From NCBI RefSeq assembly GCF_005047595.1, contig NZ_SUPL01000004.1, positions 310,001 to 374,000 on the forward strand: a DNA stretch of 64,000 nt, in the 5' to 3' direction. The translations under genes were made by a program, and so were the position numbers. The notes beneath the pieces are model-generated. The model saw only the letters and a program-made list of their open reading frames with translations. It was not told the origin of the DNA and did no database searches. Shown piece after piece: positions 33,711-42,884 of the stretch. Within the stretch, counting starts at the first letter, position 1. The number at the start of each line of letters is the position of its first letter. This DNA comes from Pontimicrobium aquaticum. GTDB taxonomy: Bacteria; Bacteroidota; Bacteroidia; Flavobacteriales; Flavobacteriaceae.

Positions 33711-34617
33711 TTATCTTATTTCAATTATAGGTCCAACTGCCATCGGTAAAACCTCTTTAAGTATTAAATTGGCTAATCATTTTAATACAGAAATTATTTC
33801 AGCCGATTCTAGGCAGTTTTTTAAAGAAATGTTCATTGGTACTGCTGCTCCTACCAATGAAGAATTAAACCAAGCTAAGCATCATTTTATTCATCATAAA
33901 TCAATACATGATAATTACAGTGTTGGTGCCTTTGAAAAAGACGCTGTAAACACCTTAAACACCTTATTTAAAAAACATAACATAGTGATTATGGTTGGTG
34001 GCTCAGGATTGTATGTTGATGCTATTACAAAAGGGTTAGACTATTTTCCAGAGGTAGATACTTCTATACGAGAACAACTCAACAAAAAGCTTAAACAAGA
34101 TGGTTTACAAGCACTACAAAAACAATTAAATAAATTAGATTCTGAAGCTTATAAAACTATTGCTATTAAAAATCCTCATCGTGTAATTAGAGCTTTAGAA
34201 ATTTGTATTGGTACTGGCAAACCATACTCCTCCTTTTTGAATAAAGAAAAAATACCACGAAACTTTAAAACTATATCTATTGGCTTATTTGCAGAACGAG
34301 ACATTATTTATAAACGCATAAACCAACGTGTTGATATAATGATGAAAGAAGGCTTATTAAATGAAGTAAAAAACCTTGAAAAGCACAAACACTTAAACGC
34401 TCTTAACACTGTAGGCTATAAAGAATTATTTAGATATTTAAATGGTGAACACGATTTAGAATTTGCTGTGTCTGAAATTAAAAAAAATACACGACGCTTT
34501 GCAAAGCGCCAACTAACCTGGTTTAAAAAGAATAAAGATGCATTATGGTTTGATTACCAAACAGATATTGATTATATTATTGGTGAAATAAAATCAAAAA
34601 TAAATGAAAGTGTTTAA
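33703..34617 (+). CDS. miaA: tRNA dimethylallyltransferase
   Basis: Transfers a dimethylallyl group to A37 of tRNAs that read U-starting codons. At 304 residues it has normal length. P-loop GPTAIGKTSLS at the N terminus, SADSRQFFKEM with the conserved Asp-Ser-Arg-Gln, GGSGLYVDAI, and the C-terminal NTVGYKELFRYLNGE and RRFAKRQLTWFKK. Its start overlaps the channel gene stop by 8 bases, and its own end overlaps the next gene by 14 bases. Confidence 0.96.
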   Translation: MNNYLISIIGPTAIGKTSLSIKLANHFNTEIISADSRQFFKEMFIGTAAPTNEELNQAKHHFIHHKSIHDNYSVGAFEKDAVNTLNTLFKKHNIVIMVGGSGLYVDAITKGLDYFPEVDTSIREQLNKKLKQDGLQALQKQLNKLDSEAYKTIAIKNPHRVIRALEICIGTGKPYSSFLNKEKIPRNFKTISIGLFAERDIIYKRINQRVDIMMKEGLLNEVKNLEKHKHLNALNTVGYKELFRYLNGEHDLEFAVSEIKKNTRRFAKRQLTWFKKNKDALWFDYQTDIDYIIGEIKSKINESV

Positions 34618-35119
34618 ACTATTATTTCTACTTTTCTTCTTTTGTATAAGCTATCAATTACAAGCTCAAGATTATAAGTGTTTAAAAGCCATAAATAATC
34701 AAATATGGTCAAATTTCACTAAAGCTTTTGAAACTTTTGATCATGATCTATTTGCAAGTTTACACTCCAAAGATTTAGTAAGGGTTAGTGGAAATTCAAA
34801 ATTACTTAGAAATAAAGAAGATTATATTAATGGCTATGCCTCTCGTTGGGCAACTAACAAAACTCTTCAAACCATTTCATTTAGATTTGTAGAACGCATT
34901 TGTAATGATAATAAAGCATCAGAGCGTGGGATTTATAAACTTACAATAAATAAAGATTTACCCAATGAGCAATCGTATTATGGTAAATTTCATGTAATTA
35001 TGATAAAAGAAAATAACCAATGGAAACTATTGGTAGATTACGATTCTAGTGAGGGTAATACTATAAACCAAAAAACTTACAACAATGCCTTTGCTATTGA
35101 CGATCTTAAAAAATACTAA
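34604..35119 (+). CDS. Secreted NTF2-like protein, last gene of the operon
   Basis: A 171-residue protein with a signal peptide (residues 1-21, ending YQLQAQD). The mature part has the SnoaL/NTF2-like order: IWSNFTKAFETFDHDLFASLHSKDLVRVSG at the start, a middle helix (YINGYASRWA), then strands ending KFHVIMIKENNQWKLLVDYDS. It is likely a periplasmic protein; the ligand is unknown. It overlaps miaA by 14 bases and ends before a hairpin terminator. Confidence 0.65.
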   Translation: MKVFKLLFLLFFFCISYQLQAQDYKCLKAINNQIWSNFTKAFETFDHDLFASLHSKDLVRVSGNSKLLRNKEDYINGYASRWATNKTLQTISFRFVERICNDNKASERGIYKLTINKDLPNEQSYYGKFHVIMIKENNQWKLLVDYDSSEGNTINQKTYNNAFAIDDLKKY

Positions 35120-35134
35120 ACAAATACTAAACAC

Positions 35135-35166
35135 AAAAAAGCCAACTAACTAAAGTTGACTTTTTT
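35135..35166. terminator. Bidirectional terminator at the operon end
   Basis: AAAAGCCAACT pairs with AGTTGACTTTT with one mismatch, flanked by A6 on one side and T6 on the other. It sits between the NTF2-like gene (stop 35119) and the convergent response regulator (stop 35196). Confidence 0.75.
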
Positions 35167-35195
35167 ATTATTTGTGTCACGTCCTGAAAAAATTA

Positions 35196-35909
35196 CTAAG
35201 CATTATTTTGGTTGACTACAAGTCTAAATCCTTCTCCATGAATGTTTAAAATTTCAACATTTTCGTCAACTTTTAAATATTTACGAAGCTTAGCAATATA
35301 CACATCCATACTTCTAGACGTAAAATAATTATCATCTCTCCATATTTTAGTTAAAGCTAATTCGCGAGGCATTAAATCGTTTTCATGTAATGCCAATAAA
35401 CGCAATAACTCATTTTCTTTAGGTGATAATTTTACTGGATCACCATCTTTATATTTTAAAAAGCGAAGTTTTGAGTTTAAATGAAACTTACCTATTTGAA
35501 ACTCAAATTGTTTACTGTCTGCAACACTATCAGTAGCCTTACGTTGTATGATTGCTTTTATTTTCATTAATAGCACTTCACTATCAAAAGGTTTGTTTAA
35601 ATAATCGTCGGCTCCAACTTTATACCCTTTCAAAACATCTTCTTTCATTGCCTTAGCGGTTAAGAAAATAATTGGAACATCAGTATTTTTTTCTCGTATC
35701 TCTTTTGCTAACGTGAAGCCATCTTTATACGGCATCATCACGTCTAAGATGCATAAATCGTAATCGTCTTTTTTAAATTTTTCAAATCCTTCCATACCAT
35801 TTTTAGCATGAACAACATCATAATCGTTCATGTTTAAATAGTCTTTTAATACTGTTCCAAAATTTGGATCATCTTCTACTAAAAGTATTTTCTTGTTTTG
35901 CTCTTCCAT
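35196..35909 (-). CDS. OmpR/PhoB-family response regulator (RprY-like)
   Basis: A 237-residue response regulator. The receiver domain has acidic EDD near residue 12-14, the phosphoacceptor Asp56 in CILDVMMP, and the conserved Thr and Lys in FLTAKA and LNKPF. The C-terminal winged helix of the OmpR type has LSPKENELLRLLALHEND and SRSMDVYIAKLRKYL. It resembles the Bacteroidota RprY group. It is encoded 7 bases downstream of the histidine kinase gene, its certain partner. It is likely to bind direct repeats; TTAAC repeats lie before the kinase gene. Confidence 0.93.
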   Translation of the reverse strand: MEEQNKKILLVEDDPNFGTVLKDYLNMNDYDVVHAKNGMEGFEKFKKDDYDLCILDVMMPYKDGFTLAKEIREKNTDVPIIFLTAKAMKEDVLKGYKVGADDYLNKPFDSEVLLMKIKAIIQRKATDSVADSKQFEFQIGKFHLNSKLRFLKYKDGDPVKLSPKENELLRLLALHENDLMPRELALTKIWRDDNYFTSRSMDVYIAKLRKYLKVDENVEILNIHGEGFRLVVNQNNA

Positions 35910-35916
35910 AACTATT

Positions 35917-37485
35917 TTATGATATTAATGGTAATTTTATTATAAAGGTACTACCCTTTCCTTTTTCACTTTCTACTGATACATAACCTTGATGGTCATC
36001 TACTATTCTCTTTACATATGCAAGTCCTAAACCATGACCTTTTACATTATGTACATCACCTGTGTGCTCTCTATAAAATTTTTCGAACACCCTTTTTTGA
36101 ACGGATTTTGACATTCCGTTACCTTGATCTTGTATTTTTAATAAAATGTTGTTTCCAACATTTTCTGTATATATATCTATTTTAGGTTCGTCGTTAGAAT
36201 ACTTAACAGCATTGTCTAACATATTTACTATAACGTTAGTAAAGTGAGTTTCATTGGCTAACACATCACAATTTGGAGCTTCAAAATGTGTTTTAACATA
36301 ACCATTTCTATTTTCTACAATCAATTCAATATGTGCTATAGCATCTGTTACTAAATCATGCAGCTTAACTCTTTCTTTACTAATATTTAGTTCGTTTTTT
36401 TCAAGTTTAGATATTCTTAGCACATTTTCAACTTGTGCATGCATTCGTTTATTTTCATCTTTAATCATTCCTAAGTAACGTTTTACCTTATCTTGATCGT
36501 TAATGATTTTAGGATTCCTAATAGCATCTAAAGCTAAATTTATAGTTGCTATTGGTGTTTTAAACTCATGGGTCATATTATTAATAAAATCGGTCTTAAT
36601 CTGTGATATTTGACGTTGTTTTATTAACTGATATAGCGCGCTTGAATATGCAATGATGATAATAACTGTAAATATTATTGCTAGCAGTGTCATGCCTATT
36701 ATTGATGACAAAATAAATTTATTTCTTTCAGGAAAATTAATATACAAGGTATATTCGCTTTCATCATTGTTATCTAAAAATATTGGAACACCTAATTTAG
36801 CTTGTTGCAATTCAAAATTATCCGACTGCACTTTTGTAGCTAGATCTTTATGATAAATAGAAAATTCAAAATCTATGTCGATATTGTTTTCTAACAGCTT
36901 TTTGCTAAGTAATTCGTTTATAGTGCTTTTTGATACTCGCAAATGAATTGGCGTGTTTTTAGCTTCCTCTCTATATTGAGCTTCAAAAGTGGCCATTTGT
37001 AATTTATTCAAAGAATAAATACTATTTATTGTTTCATCTGGTGCTATAGCTAAATCATTATCCAAATCTGTATTCTTAAATACTTGCTTGGTGGTAATTC
37101 CTGTATACTTACTAAAAGTTAAACTATCTAAACCTATGTCAATGAACGAAGGGATTTTAAAATTTTCTTCTAAAACTCCTGTGTTATATACTATAATTTG
37201 ATTGGCACTTTCGTTTTGCTTGTAAACTAAAATACTTCTTAAATCTGTTGAATCTGGAACAGTTCCTTGAGCTAATAATTTTTTTAACTCATCAACATAT
37301 TTTTCATATTCTAGCTTTACAACTTTGTCGGATGTGTAAGTGAGTGCTTTTTTTACATTAAATGTAAATTGCTCCTCTTCATTCTTAAACGTGTTATTAA
37401 TAAAATAGGCTTGTACAAAAATAATTCCAACAAGCGATAAACTCATTAATATTACCAACAAGACGAATAGTTTCTTACCCATCAC
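35917..37485 (-). CDS. Sensor histidine kinase (RprX-like)
   Basis: A 522-residue membrane kinase. Helix 1 (about 6-28) and helix 2 (about 257-282) flank a ~225-residue periplasmic sensor domain without a recognised ligand motif. HisKA follows, with the phospho-His306 in NNMTHEFKTP. HATPase_c has the N box NMLDNAVKYS, G1 QDQGNGM, F box FEKFYR and G2 GHGLGLAYVKR. Co-transcribed with the response regulator. The signal is unknown; RprX-type kinases are usually linked to envelope or stress sensing. Confidence 0.93.
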   Translation of the reverse strand: MMGKKLFVLLVILMSLSLVGIIFVQAYFINNTFKNEEEQFTFNVKKALTYTSDKVVKLEYEKYVDELKKLLAQGTVPDSTDLRSILVYKQNESANQIIVYNTGVLEENFKIPSFIDIGLDSLTFSKYTGITTKQVFKNTDLDNDLAIAPDETINSIYSLNKLQMATFEAQYREEAKNTPIHLRVSKSTINELLSKKLLENNIDIDFEFSIYHKDLATKVQSDNFELQQAKLGVPIFLDNNDESEYTLYINFPERNKFILSSIIGMTLLAIIFTVIIIIAYSSALYQLIKQRQISQIKTDFINNMTHEFKTPIATINLALDAIRNPKIINDQDKVKRYLGMIKDENKRMHAQVENVLRISKLEKNELNISKERVKLHDLVTDAIAHIELIVENRNGYVKTHFEAPNCDVLANETHFTNVIVNMLDNAVKYSNDEPKIDIYTENVGNNILLKIQDQGNGMSKSVQKRVFEKFYREHTGDVHNVKGHGLGLAYVKRIVDDHQGYVSVESEKGKGSTFIIKLPLIS

Positions 37486-37491
37486 TCAAAA

Positions 37492-37549
37492 TTAACATTT
37501 TAACATTTAGATAGAATACCATTTAACCTTACATTAACACAAATGTTAA
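37492..37549. promoter_or_regulatory. TTAAC repeats and a dyad before the histidine kinase gene
   Basis: TTAAC(A/C) occurs at 37492, 37500, 37523 and 37534. The last two are 11 bases apart, the spacing typical of OmpR/PhoB-type direct-repeat sites. The last also forms a perfect dyad TTAACA-CAAA-TGTTAA (37534-37549). Candidate autoregulatory region for the two-component system. Confidence 0.4.
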
Positions 37550-37552
37550 AAT

Positions 37553-38149
37553 TTACTTAGCACAAATAGTATTTAGTATTTTTTTATGGGTTTTTTCCAC
37601 CTCTTTTCGAGTTTTTAACAAGGTAGTGTTATTTATAACAAATTGAGATAATGGCTTTTTCTTTTCGTCGGACCATTGGTTACTTATAATTGCTTTTACT
37701 TTCTCTTTTGTAGAATTATCTCTTTTTATAACACGTTGTATTCTAACTTCCTCATTTGCCACTACTAATATAATGGCATCATGGTTTAAATAACTATTAT
37801 TTTCAAATAATATTGCAGCTTCTTTTATAACATAAGGCGCTTCTTGTTTAGCAAGCCAACGCTTAAAATGTGATGCTACTTTTGGATGAACAATAGCATT
37901 CATTTTCTCTAACAAGTTTTTGTTATTGAATATTTTTTGAGCAATAAAATGTTTGTTTAATATACCATCTATATATGCCTCCTCACCAAATAATTTTATA
38001 AGCTTTCTTTTAATTACTTTAGACTTATTCATTAATTTCTTAGCCTCAATATCTGCAATGTAAACTGGCACACCTAACTCTAAAAACATATTTGCAACAG
38101 TAGTTTTGCCGCTTCCAATCCCTCCTGTTAGACCAATAACTTTACTCAT
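37553..38149 (-). CDS. coaE: Dephospho-CoA kinase
   Basis: Phosphorylates dephospho-CoA at the 3'-hydroxyl of ribose, the last step of CoA synthesis. At 198 residues it has normal length. P-loop GLTGGIGSGKTTVANMF at the N terminus, the conserved PVYIADIEAKKLM region with Asp, and IVHPKVASHFKRW and KEAAILFE further on. It lies 6 bases downstream of the YbbR-domain gene. coaBC for an earlier step of the same pathway is at 45.5 kb. Confidence 0.95.
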   Translation of the reverse strand: MSKVIGLTGGIGSGKTTVANMFLELGVPVYIADIEAKKLMNKSKVIKRKLIKLFGEEAYIDGILNKHFIAQKIFNNKNLLEKMNAIVHPKVASHFKRWLAKQEAPYVIKEAAILFENNSYLNHDAIILVVANEEVRIQRVIKRDNSTKEKVKAIISNQWSDEKKKPLSQFVINNTTLLKTRKEVEKTHKKILNTICAK

Positions 38150-38155
38150 AGCTGT

Positions 38156-39109
38156 TTACTTAATAATAACAAACTCTATTTGTTTTACATTTAATTTTGC
38201 ATATTTAATATTATCTGGTTGCTTTATAATTTCTGGAATTAAATGTGTATTGTTTTTTATCGTGTTGAAATCGCACTGCACTATAAAATTATTAGTAGAG
38301 ATATTGTTAAAATTGCTTAAGCTGGTATAAAAAACTAGCGGAACAGATTTAGGGTAAAAGTTTATTTTAATATGTTCTGGAACATTAATAATATTAACAG
38401 GTACATTAAGTGTGCCTTCTGTAAACTTCTCTACTGTTCCGCTTACTTTAACTGTAGATTTTGACACCATTAAATTGTTACTATTAGGTATATCTAATTC
38501 AATTATTTCACTAAAAGATGTATTGACATTTTCTAATTTTACATTTTTAGTTTGAATTTGAGTTATTGAATCAATCATTATTTTAGGTCCAATAATTTTT
38601 ACAGAATCTGGTTCTAACTTATAAGAGTTAATAACATCATACCCTGTTGAATATTTAATATTAGACAATAATTTTACAGGCACTTTTTTGATTGCATTTA
38701 CATCATAACGAAATGCAATAGTGTCTGGAGTAATGTTCTCTACTCTAATATTTGTGTCAAATTGATTTATTATGTTTGGCAACCCATTAGATTCAATCCA
38801 TTTATAATGCGTTCCTGTTTTATCTAATAAGCTAAAATCAATATCTATTGTTGGTTGCTTGAAATAATATTTAATATGCTTGAAACCATAAGTATTAAGT
38901 ACAATATTCATTGTAGTATTAGAGTCGCTTAAAATAACATGGTTTTCAGGTACATTAATCTTATTTATTGTAAACACAAAACTGTGAGTATATCTCTGTG
39001 ATAACTTTGAAAGCACTGAAAACAAAAAAGCAAGTATTAAAAACAGAAAAAACACATTGAGTCTTTTACTTTTTATATGTGAAATAATATTTTGTTTAAA
39101 AACTTTCAT
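38156..39109 (-). CDS. YbbR-like domain protein
   Basis: A 317-residue protein with one N-terminal membrane helix (about 19-37) and a large extracytoplasmic part made of YbbR-like beta repeats (RYDVNAIKKVPVKLLSNI, YKLEPDSVKIIGPKIMIDSI, GTLNVPVNIINVPEHI). YbbR (CdaR) proteins regulate a diadenylate cyclase in Firmicutes, but no cyclase gene is present here, so that role should not be carried over. Its ATG directly follows the stop of the glycosyltransferase gene, showing tight coupling. Confidence 0.8.
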   Translation of the reverse strand: MKVFKQNIISHIKSKRLNVFFLFLILAFLFSVLSKLSQRYTHSFVFTINKINVPENHVILSDSNTTMNIVLNTYGFKHIKYYFKQPTIDIDFSLLDKTGTHYKWIESNGLPNIINQFDTNIRVENITPDTIAFRYDVNAIKKVPVKLLSNIKYSTGYDVINSYKLEPDSVKIIGPKIMIDSITQIQTKNVKLENVNTSFSEIIELDIPNSNNLMVSKSTVKVSGTVEKFTEGTLNVPVNIINVPEHIKINFYPKSVPLVFYTSLSNFNNISTNNFIVQCDFNTIKNNTHLIPEIIKQPDNIKYAKLNVKQIEFVIIK

Positions 39110-40117
39110 TTAAGATTTAAAAAATAAATTTGGAAATAACATTTCAGCATTCTTTTTAGAAAACATTAGTTTTAATGTTGAAGTTAAAAATCCTTTGCCA
39201 TAACCATAAAACTGAATTCCTATTGCTAGAAGCGACAATAAAGCAACAACTATATTTTTAGTGCTTATAATGGCCAGTGTAAAACTTAAAGCGAAATATG
39301 CAAAAACCAAGTAAATTGGCAATGTTACATTGAAAAATAATGCAATTATTGATAGAACAAACCCTATACAAAATAAGCTAGGAAACCAATAAGTAATTTT
39401 TTTTGTATCAGGATGCCATACATTCAAAATAGGTCTTACAGAGCCAAATTTATAAACTTGTTTATAAAATTTAGACCACGATATTCTACGCTTATGATAG
39501 ACAAATGCTTCTTGAATAAGCTTAGTTTCAAAACCAAGTTTCCATAGTCTTATAGACAAATCTGGGTCTTCGCCTGGGTGAATTCTTCCAAAGCCTTTAG
39601 TAGCCTCAAAAGCTTTTTTAGAAAGTCCCATATTAAAACTACGAGGTTGAAATTTATTAATACTAAATGCTTTTCCTCGAATACCTCCTGTGGTAATAAA
39701 AGATGTCATAGCAAAATTAATGGCCTTTTGTATATTACTAAAGGAACTATGAGCTGCATCTGGACCACCAAAACAATCTACATAGCTATTGTTTAAGCTC
39801 TCTAATACTTTTTGTAAATATTGATTAGGTAGAACACAATCGGAATCTAAAATTATAAAATAATTGCCTTTTGCTCGTTTCATTCCATAATTTCTAGAAT
39901 CTCCTGGTCCAGAGTTTTCTTTAAAGTAATATGAAATATTTAATTGATGTGTATAGTTTTCTACTACAGCTTTAGAGGTGATTTTCGAACCATCTTCTAT
40001 AATGACAATTTCAAAATCTTTTTCGCCATCTAAGGCAATAAAACTTTCCAGAAGTTCTTTAGCTTCTTCTGGTCTATTAAAAATTGGAATTATAAATGAT
40101 ATATCGCTTGCAGTCAT
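39110..40117 (-). CDS. Membrane-associated family 2 glycosyltransferase
   Basis: A 335-residue GT-A glycosyltransferase. It starts with SFIIPIFNRPEEAKELLESF, has IIEDGS, the DxD-type ILDSDCVLP near residue 95, and GPGDSRNYGMKRAKGNY. A C-terminal half with two or three hydrophobic segments (about 245-305) anchors it at the membrane. The sugar donor and acceptor are unknown; a role in cell-envelope glycans is likely. First gene of the glycosyltransferase-YbbR-coaE group, with a promoter element very close to the ATG. Confidence 0.85.
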   Translation of the reverse strand: MTASDISFIIPIFNRPEEAKELLESFIALDGEKDFEIVIIEDGSKITSKAVVENYTHQLNISYYFKENSGPGDSRNYGMKRAKGNYFIILDSDCVLPNQYLQKVLESLNNSYVDCFGGPDAAHSSFSNIQKAINFAMTSFITTGGIRGKAFSINKFQPRSFNMGLSKKAFEATKGFGRIHPGEDPDLSIRLWKLGFETKLIQEAFVYHKRRISWSKFYKQVYKFGSVRPILNVWHPDTKKITYWFPSLFCIGFVLSIIALFFNVTLPIYLVFAYFALSFTLAIISTKNIVVALLSLLAIGIQFYGYGKGFLTSTLKLMFSKKNAEMLFPNLFFKS

Positions 40118-40124
40118 ATATGTG

Positions 40125-40132
40125 CAAAGGTA
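40125..40132 (-). promoter_or_regulatory. Predicted -7 promoter element of the glycosyltransferase-YbbR-coaE group
   Basis: Minus-strand TACCTTTG, an exact TAnnTTTG match, 7 bases before the ATG at 40117, again implying a very short or absent leader. Confidence 0.45.
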
Positions 40133-40170
40133 ATTAAAGCAGTAAAATTAAATCACTAAATTTTGCATAT

Positions 40171-40197
40171 AAAAAAAGCCTCGTAAAACGAGGCTTT
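40171..40197 (-). terminator. Terminator of the T9SS cargo gene
   Basis: A 10-base perfect stem (AAAGCCTCGT with ACGAGGCTTT) and a 3-base loop. On the minus strand it is followed by a T-run, 23 bases after the stop codon at 40220. Confidence 0.85.
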
Positions 40198-40219
40198 AAT
40201 ATTATATTAAAAAAATATA

Positions 40220-41800
40220 CTATCTTTTTATAATTTGTTTTGTTTCAGTTACACCATCAATGGTAACCTTTACAAAATAAGATCCTGTTTGTAACGCAGA
40301 CATATTTACTTCTGCTTTATTGTTATTAGGAGCTTGACGTAATACTTCTTGTCCTAACATGTTATAAACTGAGATCTTTTGAATATTGTCTTGAGCTCTT
40401 AAGTTTAGCTTGTCTTGTACTGGGTTTGGATAAAATTTAAACTCAGCTAAGTCGTTATCATCTTCAACTGACAATGATTGATCAGACCAAATTCTAATAG
40501 TAAAACTTCCATCAGTTGGAGGTGCAGTTTGATATTGATACACTCTAACAAAATAAGTATCTCCAATAGTAAGACCTGTTCGAGTTAATACCTCTGTATC
40601 ATTTCCAAACACATCATCTGCACAAGCTATACTTAGTGCGCTTAAAGTACCGCAAGTATCATCTGTAGTGGAAAACAGCTCAACAACACCATCAAAAGGT
40701 GTAAATACAGTAATGTTAACACTTTCTGTCCTAGCCACAAAACTATACCATACGTCATCATTTGGATCTCCTGCAAAACAATTTTCTGCAATTCCAGAGT
40801 CTGAAGCTCCACTAATACTTCCATTAACTATATTTACAGGATCTCCTAAAACTTCTTGTACTATAACTTCAGCTCCTGAACAATCATCATTTGTTCCTTG
40901 AGTAATAAAAGTAAAAGGTCCTGTCCATATACTTTTATCTCCACCACCACAATCTGCTCTTACATAAGCAGCATAAGTATTACCTGAAGTTAATGATGTA
41001 AACGAATATGGATTACTAGAAGTAGAAGTTATTGTTCCATCTACATCATGAGTTTCTCCTGTAGTTAAATTAACTAATTCAACATCCCATTGTGTTTCTG
41101 TTCCTTCTGGACCTTTAATCCATGAGAAATCAGCACTTGTTGACATTATATTAGAAATACTTCCATATGATGGCTCAACACAAGTCGGAGTTTCTCTTAC
41201 TAATACTTCATCTATATACCACTCTATATCAATTGTTCCTCTATATCTAAATGCAATATAAACACTAGAATTACCATTTGCTGCTGATAAATCTTCTACT
41301 CTCTGTTTCCAGACAAAATCATCAGGTCCAGTAGCCCAACTATTAGGTGTATTTCCAAGATCAACCCATTGAGCTTCATTAAAATTAATTCCATCATGAG
41401 TTGTTGAGTAATAAACATGGAATTGATTAGAAGTAAGAAAATCACCAGACCTAGTTGTTTCGTAAAATCTAATTTCCGGATTTGATGCAGAAGTAAAATC
41501 CATTGAAGGTGATATCAACCATTTATCTTTAGCGTCAGGACTACCAGCATCTTCTGCATGAGTAAGATTAAATAGCTCATTATAAAAAGCAGAATATGTT
41601 CCGACAAGTGGTGTAAATGTCTTACCACTATTAGTATATTCATCCTGTTGTTGCCATGGGTATCCTCCCACATCACCAGATCCAGCTTCATCTGTCCAGC
41701 CTGATGGTGGGACACTAGTTTCAAAACCTTCATTTAGGTATTCTTGTCCATAAAATAAAGATGTCCACATAAGTAGGACTAGTAAAGTAATTTTTTTCAT
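40220..41800 (-). CDS. Type IX secreted multidomain protein (choice-of-anchor J, FN3, PPC, sorting domain)
   Basis: A 526-residue protein with a signal peptide (1-18). Order: a choice-of-anchor J/MAM-like beta-sandwich (about 20-208, starting NEGFETSVPPSGW and ending EWYIDEVLVRE); a fibronectin type III domain (about 210-300, SADFSWIKGPEGTETQWDVEL, ending GPFTFITQ); a pre-peptidase C-terminal-like domain (about 305-445, DVWYSFVARTESVNITV); and a type A sorting domain (about 455-526, FKFYPNPVQDKLNLRA, LQTGSYFVKVTIDG, KQIIKR). The last is the T9SS export and surface-attachment signal. No enzyme domain is present, so it is probably an adhesive or binding protein. Transcribed alone, with its own terminator. 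Confidence 0.88.
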   Translation of the reverse strand: MKKITLLVLLMWTSLFYGQEYLNEGFETSVPPSGWTDEAGSGDVGGYPWQQQDEYTNSGKTFTPLVGTYSAFYNELFNLTHAEDAGSPDAKDKWLISPSMDFTSASNPEIRFYETTRSGDFLTSNQFHVYYSTTHDGINFNEAQWVDLGNTPNSWATGPDDFVWKQRVEDLSAANGNSSVYIAFRYRGTIDIEWYIDEVLVRETPTCVEPSYGSISNIMSTSADFSWIKGPEGTETQWDVELVNLTTGETHDVDGTITSTSSNPYSFTSLTSGNTYAAYVRADCGGGDKSIWTGPFTFITQGTNDDCSGAEVIVQEVLGDPVNIVNGSISGASDSGIAENCFAGDPNDDVWYSFVARTESVNITVFTPFDGVVELFSTTDDTCGTLSALSIACADDVFGNDTEVLTRTGLTIGDTYFVRVYQYQTAPPTDGSFTIRIWSDQSLSVEDDNDLAEFKFYPNPVQDKLNLRAQDNIQKISVYNMLGQEVLRQAPNNNKAEVNMSALQTGSYFVKVTIDGVTETKQIIKR

Positions 41801-41977
41801 GCTATTACAATTTTGTTAAGTTTATATTTATTTGATTAAGGTAAATCAAGTGCATATTACTATAAAATTTAGAAGGAATAGAATATTAATCGTTAAACGA
41901 TGAAAAAATTAGTTAAACCGATTAGTAACACACTTTTATTCGATGAAAATCAAATGGTTAAATGATGTTTATAACAC

Positions 41978-42007
41978 AAAAAAAAGACCTTGAATATCAA
42001 GGCCTTT
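41978..42007 (-). terminator. Terminator of fabI
   Basis: AAAGACCTTGA pairs with TCAAGGCCTTT, with one mismatch, around a 3-base loop. On the minus strand a T-run (eight bases) follows, 25 bases after the fabI stop. Confidence 0.75.
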
Positions 42008-42031
42008 AATAAAAATTATTTTATTACAATT

Positions 42032-42850
42032 TTACTCGTCTCCAATAAAAGTATCCATGACAGCATCACTCACTCCCATATTGCTAAAGCCACCATCATT
42101 AAATAAGTTTTGCAAGGTTACACGCTTTGTTAAATCACTAAACAAAGTTACTGTGTAATTAGCGCAATCTAAAGCAGTTGCATTACCAAGTGGTGACATT
42201 TTATCGGCATAAGCTATAAAGCCATCAAAACCTTTCACACCTTTTCCTGCTGTTGTAGGTGTTGGTGATTGCGAAATTGTGTTGACACGCACTTTTTTAT
42301 CACGCCCAAAAAAGTATCCAAAACTACGTGCTATACTTTCTAAATAGGCTTTATTATCTGCCATATCATTATAATCTGGAAATACACGTTGTGCTGCCAT
42401 ATATGTTAGTGCCACGATGCTTCCCCATTCGTTCATAGCATCATTTTTATACAATGTATGCATCACTTTATGGAACGACATAGCAGATACGTCTGTTCCT
42501 TTTTGAGTCCAGTCGTAATTTTGATCGGTATATGCTCTTCCTTTTCTAACGTTTACAGACATCCCAATAGAATGCAGCACAAAATCTATTTTACCACCAA
42601 GTACTTCCATTGATTTTTCAACCAAGTTTTGTAAATCTTCAAGTGATGTTGCGTCGGCTGGGATAATTTCAGATCCTGTTTTTTCAGCTAAATCGTTAAT
42701 TTGTCCCATACGCATTGCGATTGGCGCGTTGGTTAAGACAAATGTTCCTCCTTCTTCGTGAACTCTTTCGGCGGTTTTCCAAGCAATTGAATTAGGGTCT
42801 AATGCTCCAAATATTATTCCTCGTTTTCCTTTTAATAAATTGTAAGACAT
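42032..42850 (-). CDS. fabI: Enoyl-[acyl-carrier-protein] reductase (NADH)
   Basis: Reduces trans-2-enoyl-ACP in the last step of fatty acid elongation. The 272-residue SDR-type protein opens with KGKRGIIFGALDPNSIAWKTAE, the FabI form of the nucleotide-binding motif. It has FVLHSIGMS, a Tyr-x6-Lys catalytic pair in DYNDMADNKAYL, and SQSPTPTTAGKGVKGFD, with FSDLTKRVTLQNLFNDGG at the end. The length and motifs match the divergent FabI found in Bacteroidota. Single gene with its own promoter element and terminator. Confidence 0.93.
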   Translation of the reverse strand: MSYNLLKGKRGIIFGALDPNSIAWKTAERVHEEGGTFVLTNAPIAMRMGQINDLAEKTGSEIIPADATSLEDLQNLVEKSMEVLGGKIDFVLHSIGMSVNVRKGRAYTDQNYDWTQKGTDVSAMSFHKVMHTLYKNDAMNEWGSIVALTYMAAQRVFPDYNDMADNKAYLESIARSFGYFFGRDKKVRVNTISQSPTPTTAGKGVKGFDGFIAYADKMSPLGNATALDCANYTVTLFSDLTKRVTLQNLFNDGGFSNMGVSDAVMDTFIGDE

Positions 42851-42884
42851 ATATAAATGTTTTTCTTTAGTTAGTTTGAGATAG

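Noticed and set aside
38156-39109. YbbR-domain gene as evidence for cyclic di-AMP signalling here
   Set aside because: No diadenylate cyclase gene is near it in the window, and YbbR domains in Bacteroidota are commonly found with coaE and glycosyltransferase genes instead.
41889-41901. ATCGTTAAACGAT palindrome upstream of the T9SS cargo gene
   Set aside because: A single short palindrome about 90 bases before the ATG with no promoter consensus next to it; too weak to call an operator.
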